A stretch of DNA of 64,000 bases, from the NCBI RefSeq assembly GCF_000969825.1, contig NZ_KQ033919.1:4290749-4354748 (forward strand), read 5' to 3'. This document shows, in pieces, positions 8,115 to 17,003 of the stretch. This stretch comes from Parabacteroides gordonii MS-1 = DSM 23371. GTDB lineage: Bacteria; Bacteroidota; Bacteroidia; Bacteroidales; Tannerellaceae. Both the position numbers and the translations under genes were made by a program. The number at the start of each line of letters is the position of its first letter. The first letter of the stretch is position 1. The notes under the pieces were generated by a model that worked only from the letters and a program-made list of their open reading frames with translations, made no database searches and was not told the DNA's origin.

Positions 8115-10577
8115 ATGATGAAAGAAAGAATGAAGAGGTTTGCCGAAGAGTCGTACGACGATTTGGATGATAATATTGGGATTGTAATGCCTATCCTTAC
8201 CGAGTGTGATGTGGATGAGGATTTTACAGAAGGTATAGAAAAAGTGGGTAGCGAAATACCTATTCTCCCGTTGAGGAACATGGTTCTTTTTCCGGGCGTG
8301 GCGATGCCGGTAATAGTGGGTCGCCCGAAATCTATGCGTCTGATTAAAGAAGCTGTCCATAAAAAAGCGTTGATCGGTGTTGTTTGCCAGAAAGAAATGA
8401 ATACGGAAGATCCGGGTTTCGACGATCTGTATACTACCGGTGTGATTGCTGATATCGTGCGTGTCCTGGAAATGCCGGATGGTACGACGACTGTGATCCT
8501 GCAGGGAAAGAAACGTTTTGCCTTGGACTCTCTGAAAGATACAGAGCCTTATCTGAAAGGTAAGATCTCATTGCTGGAAGATAAAATGCCGAAAAAGTCC
8601 GACCGTGAGTTTGAAGCACTGATCTCCACTATCAAAGATCTGACGATTAAAATGCTGGGCGCTTTGAACGAACCGCCCCGTGATCTGATCTTTTCAATAA
8701 AGAATAATAAGAATGTTCTTTACCTGATCAATTTCTCCTGTAGCAATATTCCCAGCGGATCGGCTGAGAAGCAGGAACTTTTGTTGATCGGTGACCTGAA
8801 AGACCGTGCTTACCGCTTGTTGTTTATCCTGAACCGTGAATACCAGCTGGTGGAACTCAAAGCTTCCATCCAGATGAAGACGCATGAGGATATCAACCAG
8901 CAACAGAAAGAATATTTCCTGCAACAGCAGATCAAAACGATCCAGGAAGAACTGGGTGGTAATATAAATGATCTGGAGATAAGGGAATTGCGTGAAAAGG
9001 CTTCCCGTAAAAAATGGCCGGCTGCTGTCGCTGAAATATTTGAAAAAGAAGTTCGTAAGTTGGAACGTCTGCATCCGCAGTCGCCTGATTTTTCTATACA
9101 GACACAATATGTGCAGGCCATAATCAACCTGCCGTGGAATGAATACAGCAAAGATAACTTTAACCTGATTCATGCTCAGAAAGTGCTCGACCGCGATCAT
9201 TACGGACTGGAAAAAGTGAAGGAACGTATTATCGAGCATCTGGCCGTATTGAAGTTGAAAGGGGATATGAAATCGCCTATTATCTGTCTGTATGGCCCTC
9301 CGGGTGTCGGTAAAACTTCCTTAGGAAAGTCGGTTGCCGAAGCATTGCATCGTAAGTATGTCCGTATCTCTCTGGGCGGATTGCATGATGAAGCGGAGAT
9401 ACGCGGCCACCGTCGTACGTATATCGGTGCGATGGCAGGTCGTATCATCCAGAATATTCAGAAGGCAGGAAGTTCGAACCCTGTATTTATCCTGGATGAA
9501 ATAGATAAAGTGACGAATGACTTTAAAGGCGATCCTGCTTCTGCTTTGCTGGAAGTGCTCGACCCGGAACAGAATTCGACATTCCATGACAACTATCTGG
9601 ATATTGATTATGATCTGAGCAAGGTTATGTTCATCGCTACTGCCAATAACCTGAATACGATCTCCCAGCCGTTGTTGGATCGTATGGAGTTGATCGAGGT
9701 AAGCGGTTATATTCTGGAAGAGAAAGTGGAAATCGCTGCCCGTCACCTGGTGCCGAAGCAGTTGGAAGCACATGGCCTCAGTAAAGGAAAGGTGAAACTG
9801 CCTAAAAAGACTTTGCAGGTTATTATCGAGTCATATACCCGCGAGAGTGGTGTTCGTGAACTGGACAAGAAGATTGCCAAGATCATGCGTAAGCTGGCCC
9901 GTAAGGTAGCTTCTGATGAAGCGATCCCCTCACAGATCAAGCCGGAAGATCTTCATGAATATCTGGGACAGATAGAATATAGCCGTGACAAATATCAGGG
10001 CAACGAATACGCCGGTGTGGTTACAGGATTAGCCTGGACTGCAGTAGGAGGTGAGATCCTTTTCGTGGAGTCGAGCCTGAGTCGGGGAAAAGGTTCCAAG
10101 TTAACTCTGACAGGAAATCTGGGAGAGGTAATGAAAGAATCTGCCATGTTGGCATTGGAATTTATTCATGCCCATGCTTCTTTATTCGGTATCAACGAAG
10201 AGTTATTCGAAAATTGGAATGTACATATCCATGTTCCCGAAGGAGCTATTCCGAAGGATGGCCCCAGTGCCGGTGTAACTATGGTTACATCCCTGGTGTC
10301 TGCTTTTACGCAGCGTAAAGTGAAAAAGAACCTGGCAATGACAGGCGAAATAACGCTTCGTGGTAAAGTCCTTCCGGTGGGTGGTATCAAGGAAAAGATC
10401 CTGGCTGCTAAACGGGCGGGGATCAAAGAATTGATATTGTGCAAAGAAAACCAGAAAGATATCGAAGAGATCAAAGCTGAATATGTAAAAGGACTTACTT
10501 TCCATTATGTGGAAGATATTCGTCAGGTAATAGACATTGCCTTATTAAAGGAAAAGGTGGATAATCCGTTGTTCTGA
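8115..10577 (+). CDS. lon: ATP-dependent protease Lon
   Basis: An 820-residue LonA protease. It has an N-terminal substrate-binding domain, a coiled-coil linker rich in Gln/Glu (HEDINQQQKEYFLQQQIK), an AAA+ module with Walker A GPPGVGKTS near residue 394 and Walker B FILDEIDK. The C-terminal protease domain has the catalytic Ser in PKDGPSAGV (about 717) and the partner Lys in GGIKEKILAAKRAG (about 760). It degrades misfolded and regulatory proteins in the cytosol. Two ATGs follow each other (8115, 8118); I use the first. Monocistronic, closed by a strong hairpin. Confidence 0.97.
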   Translation: MMKERMKRFAEESYDDLDDNIGIVMPILTECDVDEDFTEGIEKVGSEIPILPLRNMVLFPGVAMPVIVGRPKSMRLIKEAVHKKALIGVVCQKEMNTEDPGFDDLYTTGVIADIVRVLEMPDGTTTVILQGKKRFALDSLKDTEPYLKGKISLLEDKMPKKSDREFEALISTIKDLTIKMLGALNEPPRDLIFSIKNNKNVLYLINFSCSNIPSGSAEKQELLLIGDLKDRAYRLLFILNREYQLVELKASIQMKTHEDINQQQKEYFLQQQIKTIQEELGGNINDLEIRELREKASRKKWPAAVAEIFEKEVRKLERLHPQSPDFSIQTQYVQAIINLPWNEYSKDNFNLIHAQKVLDRDHYGLEKVKERIIEHLAVLKLKGDMKSPIICLYGPPGVGKTSLGKSVAEALHRKYVRISLGGLHDEAEIRGHRRTYIGAMAGRIIQNIQKAGSSNPVFILDEIDKVTNDFKGDPASALLEVLDPEQNSTFHDNYLDIDYDLSKVMFIATANNLNTISQPLLDRMELIEVSGYILEEKVEIAARHLVPKQLEAHGLSKGKVKLPKKTLQVIIESYTRESGVRELDKKIAKIMRKLARKVASDEAIPSQIKPEDLHEYLGQIEYSRDKYQGNEYAGVVTGLAWTAVGGEILFVESSLSRGKGSKLTLTGNLGEVMKESAMLALEFIHAHASLFGINEELFENWNVHIHVPEGAIPKDGPSAGVTMVTSLVSAFTQRKVKKNLAMTGEITLRGKVLPVGGIKEKILAAKRAGIKELILCKENQKDIEEIKAEYVKGLTFHYVEDIRQVIDIALLKEKVDNPLF

Positions 10578-10601
10578 TTCGATTTCTGAATAAGATAAAT
10601 A

Positions 10602-10652
10602 ACACGAAAAAGCGGCTGTGTTGATACTTTTTGACACAGCCGCTTTTTGTGT
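10602..10652 (+). terminator. Rho-independent terminator of lon
   Basis: A stem of about 20 bp with A-rich and T-rich ends: AAAAAGCGGCTGTGT pairs with ACACAGCCGCTTTTT around an 11-base loop. The stem is nearly the same as that of the hairpin at 24305-24356 on the far side of the fimbrial island. Confidence 0.9.
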
Positions 10653-10692
10653 TAATTAATACGAATGAGATACTGAAAAAAAGTGTTTTTAT

Positions 10693-10700
10693 TATTTTTG
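10693..10700 (+). promoter_or_regulatory. Promoter -7 box for the AraC gene
   Basis: TATTTTTG matches TAnnTTTG, 61 bases before the ATG. Confidence 0.5.
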
Positions 10701-10761
10701 CCTCCTGAAAGCCGTTGATATTCATTTATATTGTCATTTAAACGGATAAAAAAACACTAGT

Positions 10762-11607
10762 ATGAGTTTATTTTATAAGGAAGAACATACCACCTGCTAC
10801 AATTACCGTTTACCCTCTGTAGCAAACTTTAAAGTGTTGCGTTATGCAGCCGGTGAAGATTTTGTACCGGTTGATGTAAACCGATCGGTTATTGTTTTTT
10901 TAATGAAAGGCGAGGTCCTGGTGAACAATGGATTACACAAAGAATATGTTCACAAAGCTGGTCATTTTGTCCTATATCCTCGAAACAGCGAATTCTTATT
11001 CAAAGTGCTTAAAGATTGTGTGGTTCTTAGTTGTGCGTTTGTACAATGCCTGAATTTATGTAACCGGTATGCTTTTGAGAAACTGGTTAATTATTTGCCG
11101 GATAATTTTCAATACGAATTTCAAATGCCCTCGATCAGGGAACGCTTGAAAGAATTTTGTACTTTGCTTATCCATTGCCTCGACGACGGACTGCAATGTG
11201 CCCATTTCCATGAAAATAAAGAAAACGAACTTTTTCTTCTACTTAGATCGTATTATTCCAAAGAAGAACTGGCCATGTTTTTCCAGCCTTTATTGGCTAC
11301 GGATTTGGACTTCAGGGATTTTGTAATGGATAACTATACCCTGGATATCAATGCCGCTACTCTTGCCGGAAAATTGAATCTGACCCTCAAAACCTTCAAT
11401 CGCCACTTTGAAAACACTTTCGGAACCTCTTTTCACCAATGGGTGATACAAAAGAAGGTCGAACTGATTTGCCGCGACCTGACATTGACAGAGAAACCTG
11501 TTTCTGAAATAGCTATGGATTATAATTTTTCATCGGCAAGCTACCTGACTTCTTTTTGTAAAAAGAACGTTGGGAAAACGCCTATACAAATACGAAATGA
11601 GAAATAA
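10762..11607 (+). CDS. AraC-family transcriptional regulator
   Basis: A 281-residue protein with an N-terminal cupin-like sensing half and a C-terminal pair of helix-turn-helix motifs from about residue 190. The first lies in INAATLAGKLNLTLKTFNRHF. The second ends in the family signature SSASYLTSFCKKNVGKTPIQIR. No membrane segment is visible, so it should act in the cytosol. It is the only regulator in the island and lies directly upstream of the fimbrial leader in the same direction, so it is the obvious candidate to control the fimbriae (inference). The ligand is unknown. Confidence 0.88.
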   Translation: MSLFYKEEHTTCYNYRLPSVANFKVLRYAAGEDFVPVDVNRSVIVFLMKGEVLVNNGLHKEYVHKAGHFVLYPRNSEFLFKVLKDCVVLSCAFVQCLNLCNRYAFEKLVNYLPDNFQYEFQMPSIRERLKEFCTLLIHCLDDGLQCAHFHENKENELFLLLRSYYSKEELAMFFQPLLATDLDFRDFVMDNYTLDINAATLAGKLNLTLKTFNRHFENTFGTSFHQWVIQKKVELICRDLTLTEKPVSEIAMDYNFSSASYLTSFCKKNVGKTPIQIRNEK

Positions 11608-11698
11608 AATTGACAAAACCTGTGTAAAACAACAGCTTTTGTCCTAAAATCGTAATTGTTTGTCTTTTTTTTACAATGCACGTTTTTCCCAAAGCCTG

Positions 11699-11706
11699 TA
11701 ATTTTG
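11699..11706 (+). promoter_or_regulatory. Candidate -7 box of the fimbrial operon
   Basis: TAATTTTG fits TAnnTTTG. No -33 TTTG is found at the right spacing, which would fit an activator-dependent promoter. It would give a leader of nearly 600 bases before the first fimbrial gene. Confidence 0.4.
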
Positions 11707-12229
11707 CCCTTGTTAAAAAAAGGCATTTCTTCCTGGAGTGAATGAAAGATAATAAAAGGCAAAAAGTATTGTCCGGGTTAAAAGAAAGCCTATAGAAGTA
11801 TTTTATTGGAAAATCGAAGACACACTCATGGTGTAAATATTCAGTGGTTTTAAGGAGAGCAGATATGAAGGTATCTGGTTGGCGGAGGATTCAAGTATGA
11901 ATAAGACTGGATCCTCTCGCCTCACTGAAATATTGAAGTTTTTATTGGTATAGGTAGTCTTCGTTTCCTGAATAAAGAAGTGACCGTATCCCTTGCGAAA
12001 AATGTCACGAAAAAATAAACAAAAAAACTATTTTGTCCCGACGAAAGCGGTACTCTCGTTGATATATGTTTTTAATTAATTGAATGAATGAAACAAACAC
12101 AGCGACATACAACTTTATTTGCATCCGCGTTTAATTTCCATGCGGGATGTGCCGCTTCGAAGGGACAAAATATTGTTGTTTCGTATCCGGACTACATTCT
12201 TTATAAAGAAATGCTTCAGCTAGCTGAAG

Positions 12230-12266
12230 ATAGTCGAAGCGGGCGCCGAAAGTCCGCTTCGACTAT
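12230..12266. repeat. Perfect 13-bp inverted repeat before the fimbrial anchor gene
   Basis: ATAGTCGAAGCGG and its exact reverse complement are separated by 11 bases. The repeat ends 34 bases before the ATG at 12301. It can form a stable RNA hairpin, but there is no T-tract behind it. Confidence 0.85.
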
Positions 12267-12300
12267 TGGTTCTAGTATATTTTCTGTTTTGTGTTGTTTT

Positions 12301-13227
12301 ATGTGTTCGAGAGAAGTTCTAAATAATCAGGTAGTCTTGTATGTCTCATTATTCCTGACGGTATTGAACCTTAGTTCGTGCATACGCGAAGAGTTGCCGG
12401 CGTGCCCTCCATTGCAGGTTATCCTCGATGTGGAAGACAAGAACTACCATAATATTAATAGTGCCGTACGTTTGGGTTTCGAAGAGTGGAAGAGCGAAGA
12501 GCTGCCTTTCCGCGATTATGTCGGCACACTGACCTACCGGCTGCACAATGCCGAGACCGGCGAAGAGGTGCTGGTCGCTCCCGTGGCTCCCGTTGAGGGT
12601 GACAAGCAAATGCTCGCTTTGCCGATACCGGAAAACCTCCCCTTCGGCACATACGTCCTGACCGCCTGGGGCAACCTGGCCGGCAGCACTATCCTGACGG
12701 AAGAACACAAAGGCGCCAAACTGCATCCTGACAATCTTCCGGGCGAAGACCTCTATCTTGCCCACGACACACTGGTGTACGATCATCTCACGTACGATTA
12801 TACGATTGGCATGAAACGCGTGAAAGGCAAATTGATTATCCGCGTAGAAGACATGCCCGTTCAATACCAAGCTTCATCGAAGGCGGTGACTGGCCTTTCG
12901 GGTTATGTGGACAACCGTTTCAATTACGACCGTTCGCTCGACATGCGGCTAGATACCGTCTGGCCCGCTCCTCGTGAGATACTGACAAAAACGATAATGG
13001 CTCCCTCCCTCGAACGCGACTTGTCGGTGCTGACGCTCCGTTTCTTCGAAGGCAACCAATGCAATGAAAGCGCGTACTGGATCAGCCCCGAGGCGGTGAC
13101 GATGAACATGCAGCGTAACGAGCTGACCATTATGCGATACGTGTACGACAAAAGTTGTTGTTGCTTTAAGATTTACATCTTAATCAACGACCACTGGGAA
13201 GTATTGCACTCTATGGAGATTTCATAA
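12301..13227 (+). CDS. FimB/Mfa2-family fimbrial anchor lipoprotein
   Basis: A 308-residue lipoprotein. A hydrophobic segment (VVLYVSLFLTVL) leads to the lipobox LSSC, followed by the family pattern REExPxCPP-L at the mature N-terminus. FimB/Mfa2 proteins anchor FimA- or Mfa1-type fimbriae in the outer membrane and limit their length. The C-terminus (INDHWEVLHSMEIS) resembles that of the major subunit encoded next, which suggests a shared assembly strand. I chose ATG 12301 because the signal peptide follows at once; the longer frame from 12088 has no signal sequence at its start. It precedes the major subunit gene, the reverse of the usual Porphyromonas order. Confidence 0.78.
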   Translation: MCSREVLNNQVVLYVSLFLTVLNLSSCIREELPACPPLQVILDVEDKNYHNINSAVRLGFEEWKSEELPFRDYVGTLTYRLHNAETGEEVLVAPVAPVEGDKQMLALPIPENLPFGTYVLTAWGNLAGSTILTEEHKGAKLHPDNLPGEDLYLAHDTLVYDHLTYDYTIGMKRVKGKLIIRVEDMPVQYQASSKAVTGLSGYVDNRFNYDRSLDMRLDTVWPAPREILTKTIMAPSLERDLSVLTLRFFEGNQCNESAYWISPEAVTMNMQRNELTIMRYVYDKSCCCFKIYILINDHWEVLHSMEIS

Positions 13228-13269
13228 GAATATTAGCTAATATGTGTTTATATATTTAATTTTAAAACA

Positions 13270-14709
13270 ATGAAAAAGAGTAAATTTTTAGCTTTCGCGG
13301 CACTAGGTTTGCTGACGTTGGCATCATGTAGTGACAGCAATGATCCGATTATTGAAGGAAATGAACAACAAACAGGCGAACAAATTATCGTTTTAGATAT
13401 GCAAGACACTGACGTATTGTCCACCAAATCACGTCCTTTGTATAGTACTTCCAATAAAGGGGCTGAGACAGTAACCGATTTGCAATTGTTGGTGTTTAAG
13501 GTAGAAACCGACAATCAGAAAACATTCGTGAAGTCTATCCATGTCCCTGATTGGGATCTTAAATCTTCCAAGTATGATTATGGACAAAAGATGACTATCC
13601 GGTTGACTGGAGATGATAAAATTAAGGAGGATGAGATCGGTAAAGGTGGACAATTTACCGTCGTAGCCGTTGGGCAGGATGAAAAGACAGAAGAACCGAA
13701 ACCGTTTACATTTGGAGGTAACGGTACTAAACTTTCGGCTTTAAATATTGAAACAACTCCGAGTGCTCCAACCTGGAGCTCTGCTGCTGAAGCGGGAAAA
13801 GGTTTTAGTCAATTATTTACAGACGCAATTGATAATTATGCAACACCTGCCAGCGAAATCTTCTCAGGTGAATCAGAACCTACTTTATTAGCTTTTGATG
13901 AAGGTGCTCAAATTAATGTCCTGCTGAAACGTCAAGTTGCCGGTGTATTGGGGTATTTCAACCGCATTCCTGCAAAAGTAGGTGATGGAGCCGATGCTAA
14001 ACACGTCGGCTTTATCCGCCTTGTTTCATCAGCAAGAAATAAACAGTTAGACTTAACAACCCATCTGCCTAAGCAGGAAGACGATGCAACCGAAGATCAA
14101 AGCAAAGATGCAGAAACGATTGTGAATGGTTTCGAACCTGCTACTGCTAATGCGAAGTTTAAAGCTACCGCTGATGCTTCTGAAGCAGACGATGCTTATA
14201 TCGTTTACGAAATCGACTTGGCAAAATGGTTCCCGGGTGGTGTGTCGGCTGAAACGCCAAGTACTTGGAGTGATGATGCTATCGACAATGACGGCCTATT
14301 AAAAGCAGACAACTGGATCAACGCCATCAGCGCTGCCAACTCTGCCCCAACCCTTGCTCAAGGTGCCGTATTTGCCGGAGAATTTATGATTCCGTTCAAC
14401 CATGTAGAAAAAACGAATACATTCGAACTGCAATTGCTCGGGTTTGAAGATAGTGGCGAAAAAGCAATCCTGAAAAGCTGGAACGTCAAACTTGACAGGG
14501 CCTCTTGGGATTCAGGAAAGAAAGACGATGCCAATATCTACAACATCTACCGCAACCACCTCTACCAGATCGGTAAACGCGGAAGCGGCGACGATCCTGA
14601 CCAACCGGGCGTAGACCCCGACAAACCACAGCCGTTGGATAAAGACCAGGATTTGACAATCCGTATCAACGACCAGTGGGAATTCATCCACGATATGGAA
14701 ATCGAATAA
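13270..14709 (+). CDS. Major fimbrillin (FimA/Mfa1-like), lipoprotein precursor
   Basis: A 479-residue precursor with a basic start (MKKSKF), hydrophobic core and lipobox LASC at residue 20. A TKSR site near residue 55 resembles the arginine cleavage site that matures Mfa1/FimA and frees the acceptor groove. The body is beta-rich. The C-terminus (LTIRINDQWEFIHDMEIE) looks like a donor strand, after a Pro/Asp-rich linker (DDPDQPGVDPDKPQP). It probably polymerises into the fimbrial shaft. Its base composition is lower in GC than most flanking genes. The family is recognised by architecture; whether it is closer to FimA or Mfa1 is not decided. Confidence 0.75.
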   Translation: MKKSKFLAFAALGLLTLASCSDSNDPIIEGNEQQTGEQIIVLDMQDTDVLSTKSRPLYSTSNKGAETVTDLQLLVFKVETDNQKTFVKSIHVPDWDLKSSKYDYGQKMTIRLTGDDKIKEDEIGKGGQFTVVAVGQDEKTEEPKPFTFGGNGTKLSALNIETTPSAPTWSSAAEAGKGFSQLFTDAIDNYATPASEIFSGESEPTLLAFDEGAQINVLLKRQVAGVLGYFNRIPAKVGDGADAKHVGFIRLVSSARNKQLDLTTHLPKQEDDATEDQSKDAETIVNGFEPATANAKFKATADASEADDAYIVYEIDLAKWFPGGVSAETPSTWSDDAIDNDGLLKADNWINAISAANSAPTLAQGAVFAGEFMIPFNHVEKTNTFELQLLGFEDSGEKAILKSWNVKLDRASWDSGKKDDANIYNIYRNHLYQIGKRGSGDDPDQPGVDPDKPQPLDKDQDLTIRINDQWEFIHDMEIE

Positions 14710-14727
14710 TACATCGAAGAATTTTTC

Positions 14728-14957
14728 TCCGAAAACTTCAAAAATGATGCAGGAAGCAGGCGGAACTTCCCGACAGCTTGAAAAACGCTTTTTCACCCTG
14801 GCGCGACTTCCCGAAGAGTCCGAAAATCATTTTTGAAGCTTTCGGAACTTTCCGGAAGGCTCGAAAACGTTGCGGCAACCTCGCGGGATTTTCCGCCTGC
14901 TTCCTGCAACGTTTTTGGAGTTTTCGGATAGTTCCGCAACCTTTCCGAAGTTTTTTT
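14728..14957 (+). repeat. Long imperfect inverted repeat with T-tract between major and minor fimbrial genes
   Basis: The 45-base arms 14728-14772 and 14884-14928 match as reverse complements at 40 of 45 positions, including an unbroken 19-base core (14748-14766 / 14890-14908) containing TGCAGGAAGCAGGCGGA. The 111-base interior contains further short complementary pieces (TCCGAAA/TTTCGGA). TTTTTTT follows at 14951-14957. This can fold into one long branched RNA. Its place right after the major subunit gene suggests partial termination or 3' end protection that lowers expression of the downstream subunits (inference). The frame open at 14778-14972 is taken as chance. Confidence 0.8.
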
Positions 14958-14987
14958 CTATTTATAAATTAATAAAACAAAGATGTC

Positions 14988-15818
14988 ATGAAAGAAATCA
15001 ATTTGAAATTCGATCTTTCTCGCGCCCGTAATGCCGAACATTTCCAGTTTCACACCGATATGCTGAGAACTGTCTCGGAAGAGTTTGCCGACAAGCAGGG
15101 CTTTGCTCCACAGCGTGCCGCCTACAAACAATTGTTGGACGTCGAGAATGAATGTTACCTGCGGAACCGAACCTATAAAGATACGGCTGCCATAGAAATG
15201 GTAGATCGTAACCGCGACGATCTGTTCCTGTATACGGCCCAGACTATCACGACCGGCAAACTTTGTCCCATCGAATCGAAACGGCAGGCTGCTATCGAGT
15301 TAGATTATTTGGTGGCTCCTTACCGCAATGCTCCGCGTTTGAATTATGCTTCCAATACCGCTGCCATCAGCGATTTCCTGGAAAAAATACGTAAACCCGA
15401 ATATGCCGCATTTGTTACGGCGTTAGACCTTGACGAAGTACTCACCTCCCTTGCAACAGCCAATAACGAATTTAATACAATTTATACCGAACGTTCGGCT
15501 GAAACCCTCAGCCGTGCTACCTCTGAAACGATGAAAAGTGCCCGTCCCCTCGTAGACAAGGCCTACAGGGAAATAGTTCTGGCTATCAATGCGCTCTACC
15601 GGGTAAACTTTTTGATAACCAATGATGTAAACAAGGAAACGGCTCTAGGCACGGTGATCGACCAGGTAAACGCCCTGATCATCCAGTTGCAACAAACACT
15701 CTCGAAGGCAGGCGTTGGTGCAAAGCCTAACTTCAAACCTGACACCGACGGCGGTTCTACCGATAGCGGCAACAACGGCGGCGACGGTGGTGAAGACGAT
15801 CGTCCGGTAATAGAATAA
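14988..15818 (+). CDS. DUF6261-type helical protein, function unknown
   Basis: A 276-residue protein without signal peptide, lipobox or membrane segment. Most of it is alpha-helical and charged; the last 30 residues are a Gly/Asp/Ser-rich tail (DGGSTDSGNNGGDGGEDD). It resembles DUF6261 proteins found across Bacteroidetes, for which no function is established. It sits in the same direction inside the fimbrial operon, after the structured spacer and 26 bp before the next lipoprotein gene, so it is likely cotranscribed. A cytosolic protein among exported fimbrial components is odd: it could be a regulator or chaperone, or an independent insertion. The family call is from memory of sequence character and is moderate. 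Confidence 0.6.
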   Translation: MKEINLKFDLSRARNAEHFQFHTDMLRTVSEEFADKQGFAPQRAAYKQLLDVENECYLRNRTYKDTAAIEMVDRNRDDLFLYTAQTITTGKLCPIESKRQAAIELDYLVAPYRNAPRLNYASNTAAISDFLEKIRKPEYAAFVTALDLDEVLTSLATANNEFNTIYTERSAETLSRATSETMKSARPLVDKAYREIVLAINALYRVNFLITNDVNKETALGTVIDQVNALIIQLQQTLSKAGVGAKPNFKPDTDGGSTDSGNNGGDGGEDDRPVIE

Positions 15819-15844
15819 AAACTCCCTACAGGATAAACATAAAG

Positions 15845-16966
15845 ATGATATATATCGTACGACATATCAGTTGGTTGATACTTTTGCTGCTTACGGCCGC
15901 CTGTACTACCGAGGAGATAATCGAACGGGACAATGGCGGAGAGACACAAGGCAGCGATGTTGTGATCGATTTCCAGACAGGAAACGAAAAAAAGACGCGC
16001 ACGACGTTGACCGGATCGGATCATATCCAGCATGTCACTTATGTGCATCTTTATATATTTAAAGGATCAGATCCTGCCTCCCCCTGCATTGGTGCGGAAG
16101 ATGTGGAGTGGAGGCAGCCGGTCGGTCAGACTGCCCGGCAAAAATATATGCTGAAAACCAAATTGACGCCTTATGAAACTTATACCTTGCTGGCTGTTGG
16201 GCTCGACTGCCGTCTGGATGCGGATGGAAATGCAGACTTGACAACTAATTCGGCTGCGACCTACGGTTTGCCCGGAAGCATTGTTGCCGGAACCCCTCTT
16301 GGCGATGCTGTTGCCAAATTGACAGACGCAAAAGAGCAGGACGATATTGCCGGCTCGGAACTTTTTGCCGGTTCGGTCATCATCGAGGCTGCCAGCGACG
16401 GAACGGCAATGACTACCGTCGACCTTTGGCGGCGCGTGGCCGGGGTACAAGGATATTTTACGAACATCCCGACCGGGGTGACCCGTATCGAATTGATACT
16501 CTATAAAGACCAATACCTGGATGTGCCGTTAATGAAACGGACGATCGGCGATCATGGAACCACGCCTTTGTCCGGTTCGACCGTCTTGCTCGATATTCCC
16601 GTCACTGCCGACGAGTTGCAAAAAGAAACGCTCACCGCCGATGACGGAACGACCTACACCAAACTGTCGGGTTCGGTTTTGCAGGCAGCCTATATGCTGC
16701 CTGTCGATGCGCCATCCGCCGGGACAGGTACGTTTGTGCTGAAAACTTACAAAGGCGATGTGGAGGAGAAAACTTATAAAGTCAACGCGAAATTACAGAA
16801 CGGTGCGTTAGTCAACTCTTTTCCTATCCTCGCGAACCATTTTTACACCCTGGGAATCAAGAACGGCACGACCGATGAGCCGATCGACCTGGGAGGAACT
16901 ATCGACGAAACGGTATTTATCCGCGTAGACGGCAGTTGGCAGGCGGATGTCGATATACCGATGTAG
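15845..16966 (+). CDS. Fimbrillin-like minor subunit lipoprotein
   Basis: A 373-residue lipoprotein precursor with hydrophobic segment LILLLLTAAC ending in the lipobox. The body has the alternating beta pattern of FimA/Mfa-like proteins and the element WRRVAGVQGYFTNIP, which corresponds to KRQVAGVLGYFNRIP in the major subunit encoded upstream. The C-terminus (VFIRVDGSWQADVDIPM) again resembles a donor strand. It is likely a minor shaft or adaptor component. Gaps to its neighbours are 26 and 37 bp, consistent with one operon. Confidence 0.7.
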   Translation: MIYIVRHISWLILLLLTAACTTEEIIERDNGGETQGSDVVIDFQTGNEKKTRTTLTGSDHIQHVTYVHLYIFKGSDPASPCIGAEDVEWRQPVGQTARQKYMLKTKLTPYETYTLLAVGLDCRLDADGNADLTTNSAATYGLPGSIVAGTPLGDAVAKLTDAKEQDDIAGSELFAGSVIIEAASDGTAMTTVDLWRRVAGVQGYFTNIPTGVTRIELILYKDQYLDVPLMKRTIGDHGTTPLSGSTVLLDIPVTADELQKETLTADDGTTYTKLSGSVLQAAYMLPVDAPSAGTGTFVLKTYKGDVEEKTYKVNAKLQNGALVNSFPILANHFYTLGIKNGTTDEPIDLGGTIDETVFIRVDGSWQADVDIPM

Positions 16967-17003
16967 AAGCGAAAAGGGATATAAAACTAAAACAGTGTGA
17001 AAT

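Larger units (their letters stand above)
11608..12300 (+). other. Long leader region of the fimbrial operon without a convincing gene
   Basis: This 693-bp stretch holds a TAATTTTG -7 box at 11699-11706. An 11-codon reading frame sits at 11865-11900, preceded by AAGGAG seven bases before its ATG. A hairpin over the end of that frame has arms 11881-11890 and 11911-11921 with one bulge. A perfect 13-bp inverted repeat lies at 12230-12242/12254-12266. The frame of the next gene stays open back to 12088, but that part has no signal peptide or recognisable domain and I treat it as leader or gene relic. Confidence 0.5.

Noticed and set aside
12088-12300. Open frame joined in phase to the fimbrial anchor gene
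   Set aside because: It would bury the signal peptide 80 residues inside the protein; it contains the inverted repeat and has no recognisable domain.
14728-14928. Miniature inverted-repeat transposable element
   Set aside because: The arms suit a MITE, but I see no target-site duplication at the borders and no second copy in the window. Kept as a structured spacer; a genome search for copies would decide.
14778-14972. 64-codon open frame between fimbrial genes
   Set aside because: It lies wholly in the inverted repeat and T-tract, with unlikely composition (many Phe, Arg, Trp).
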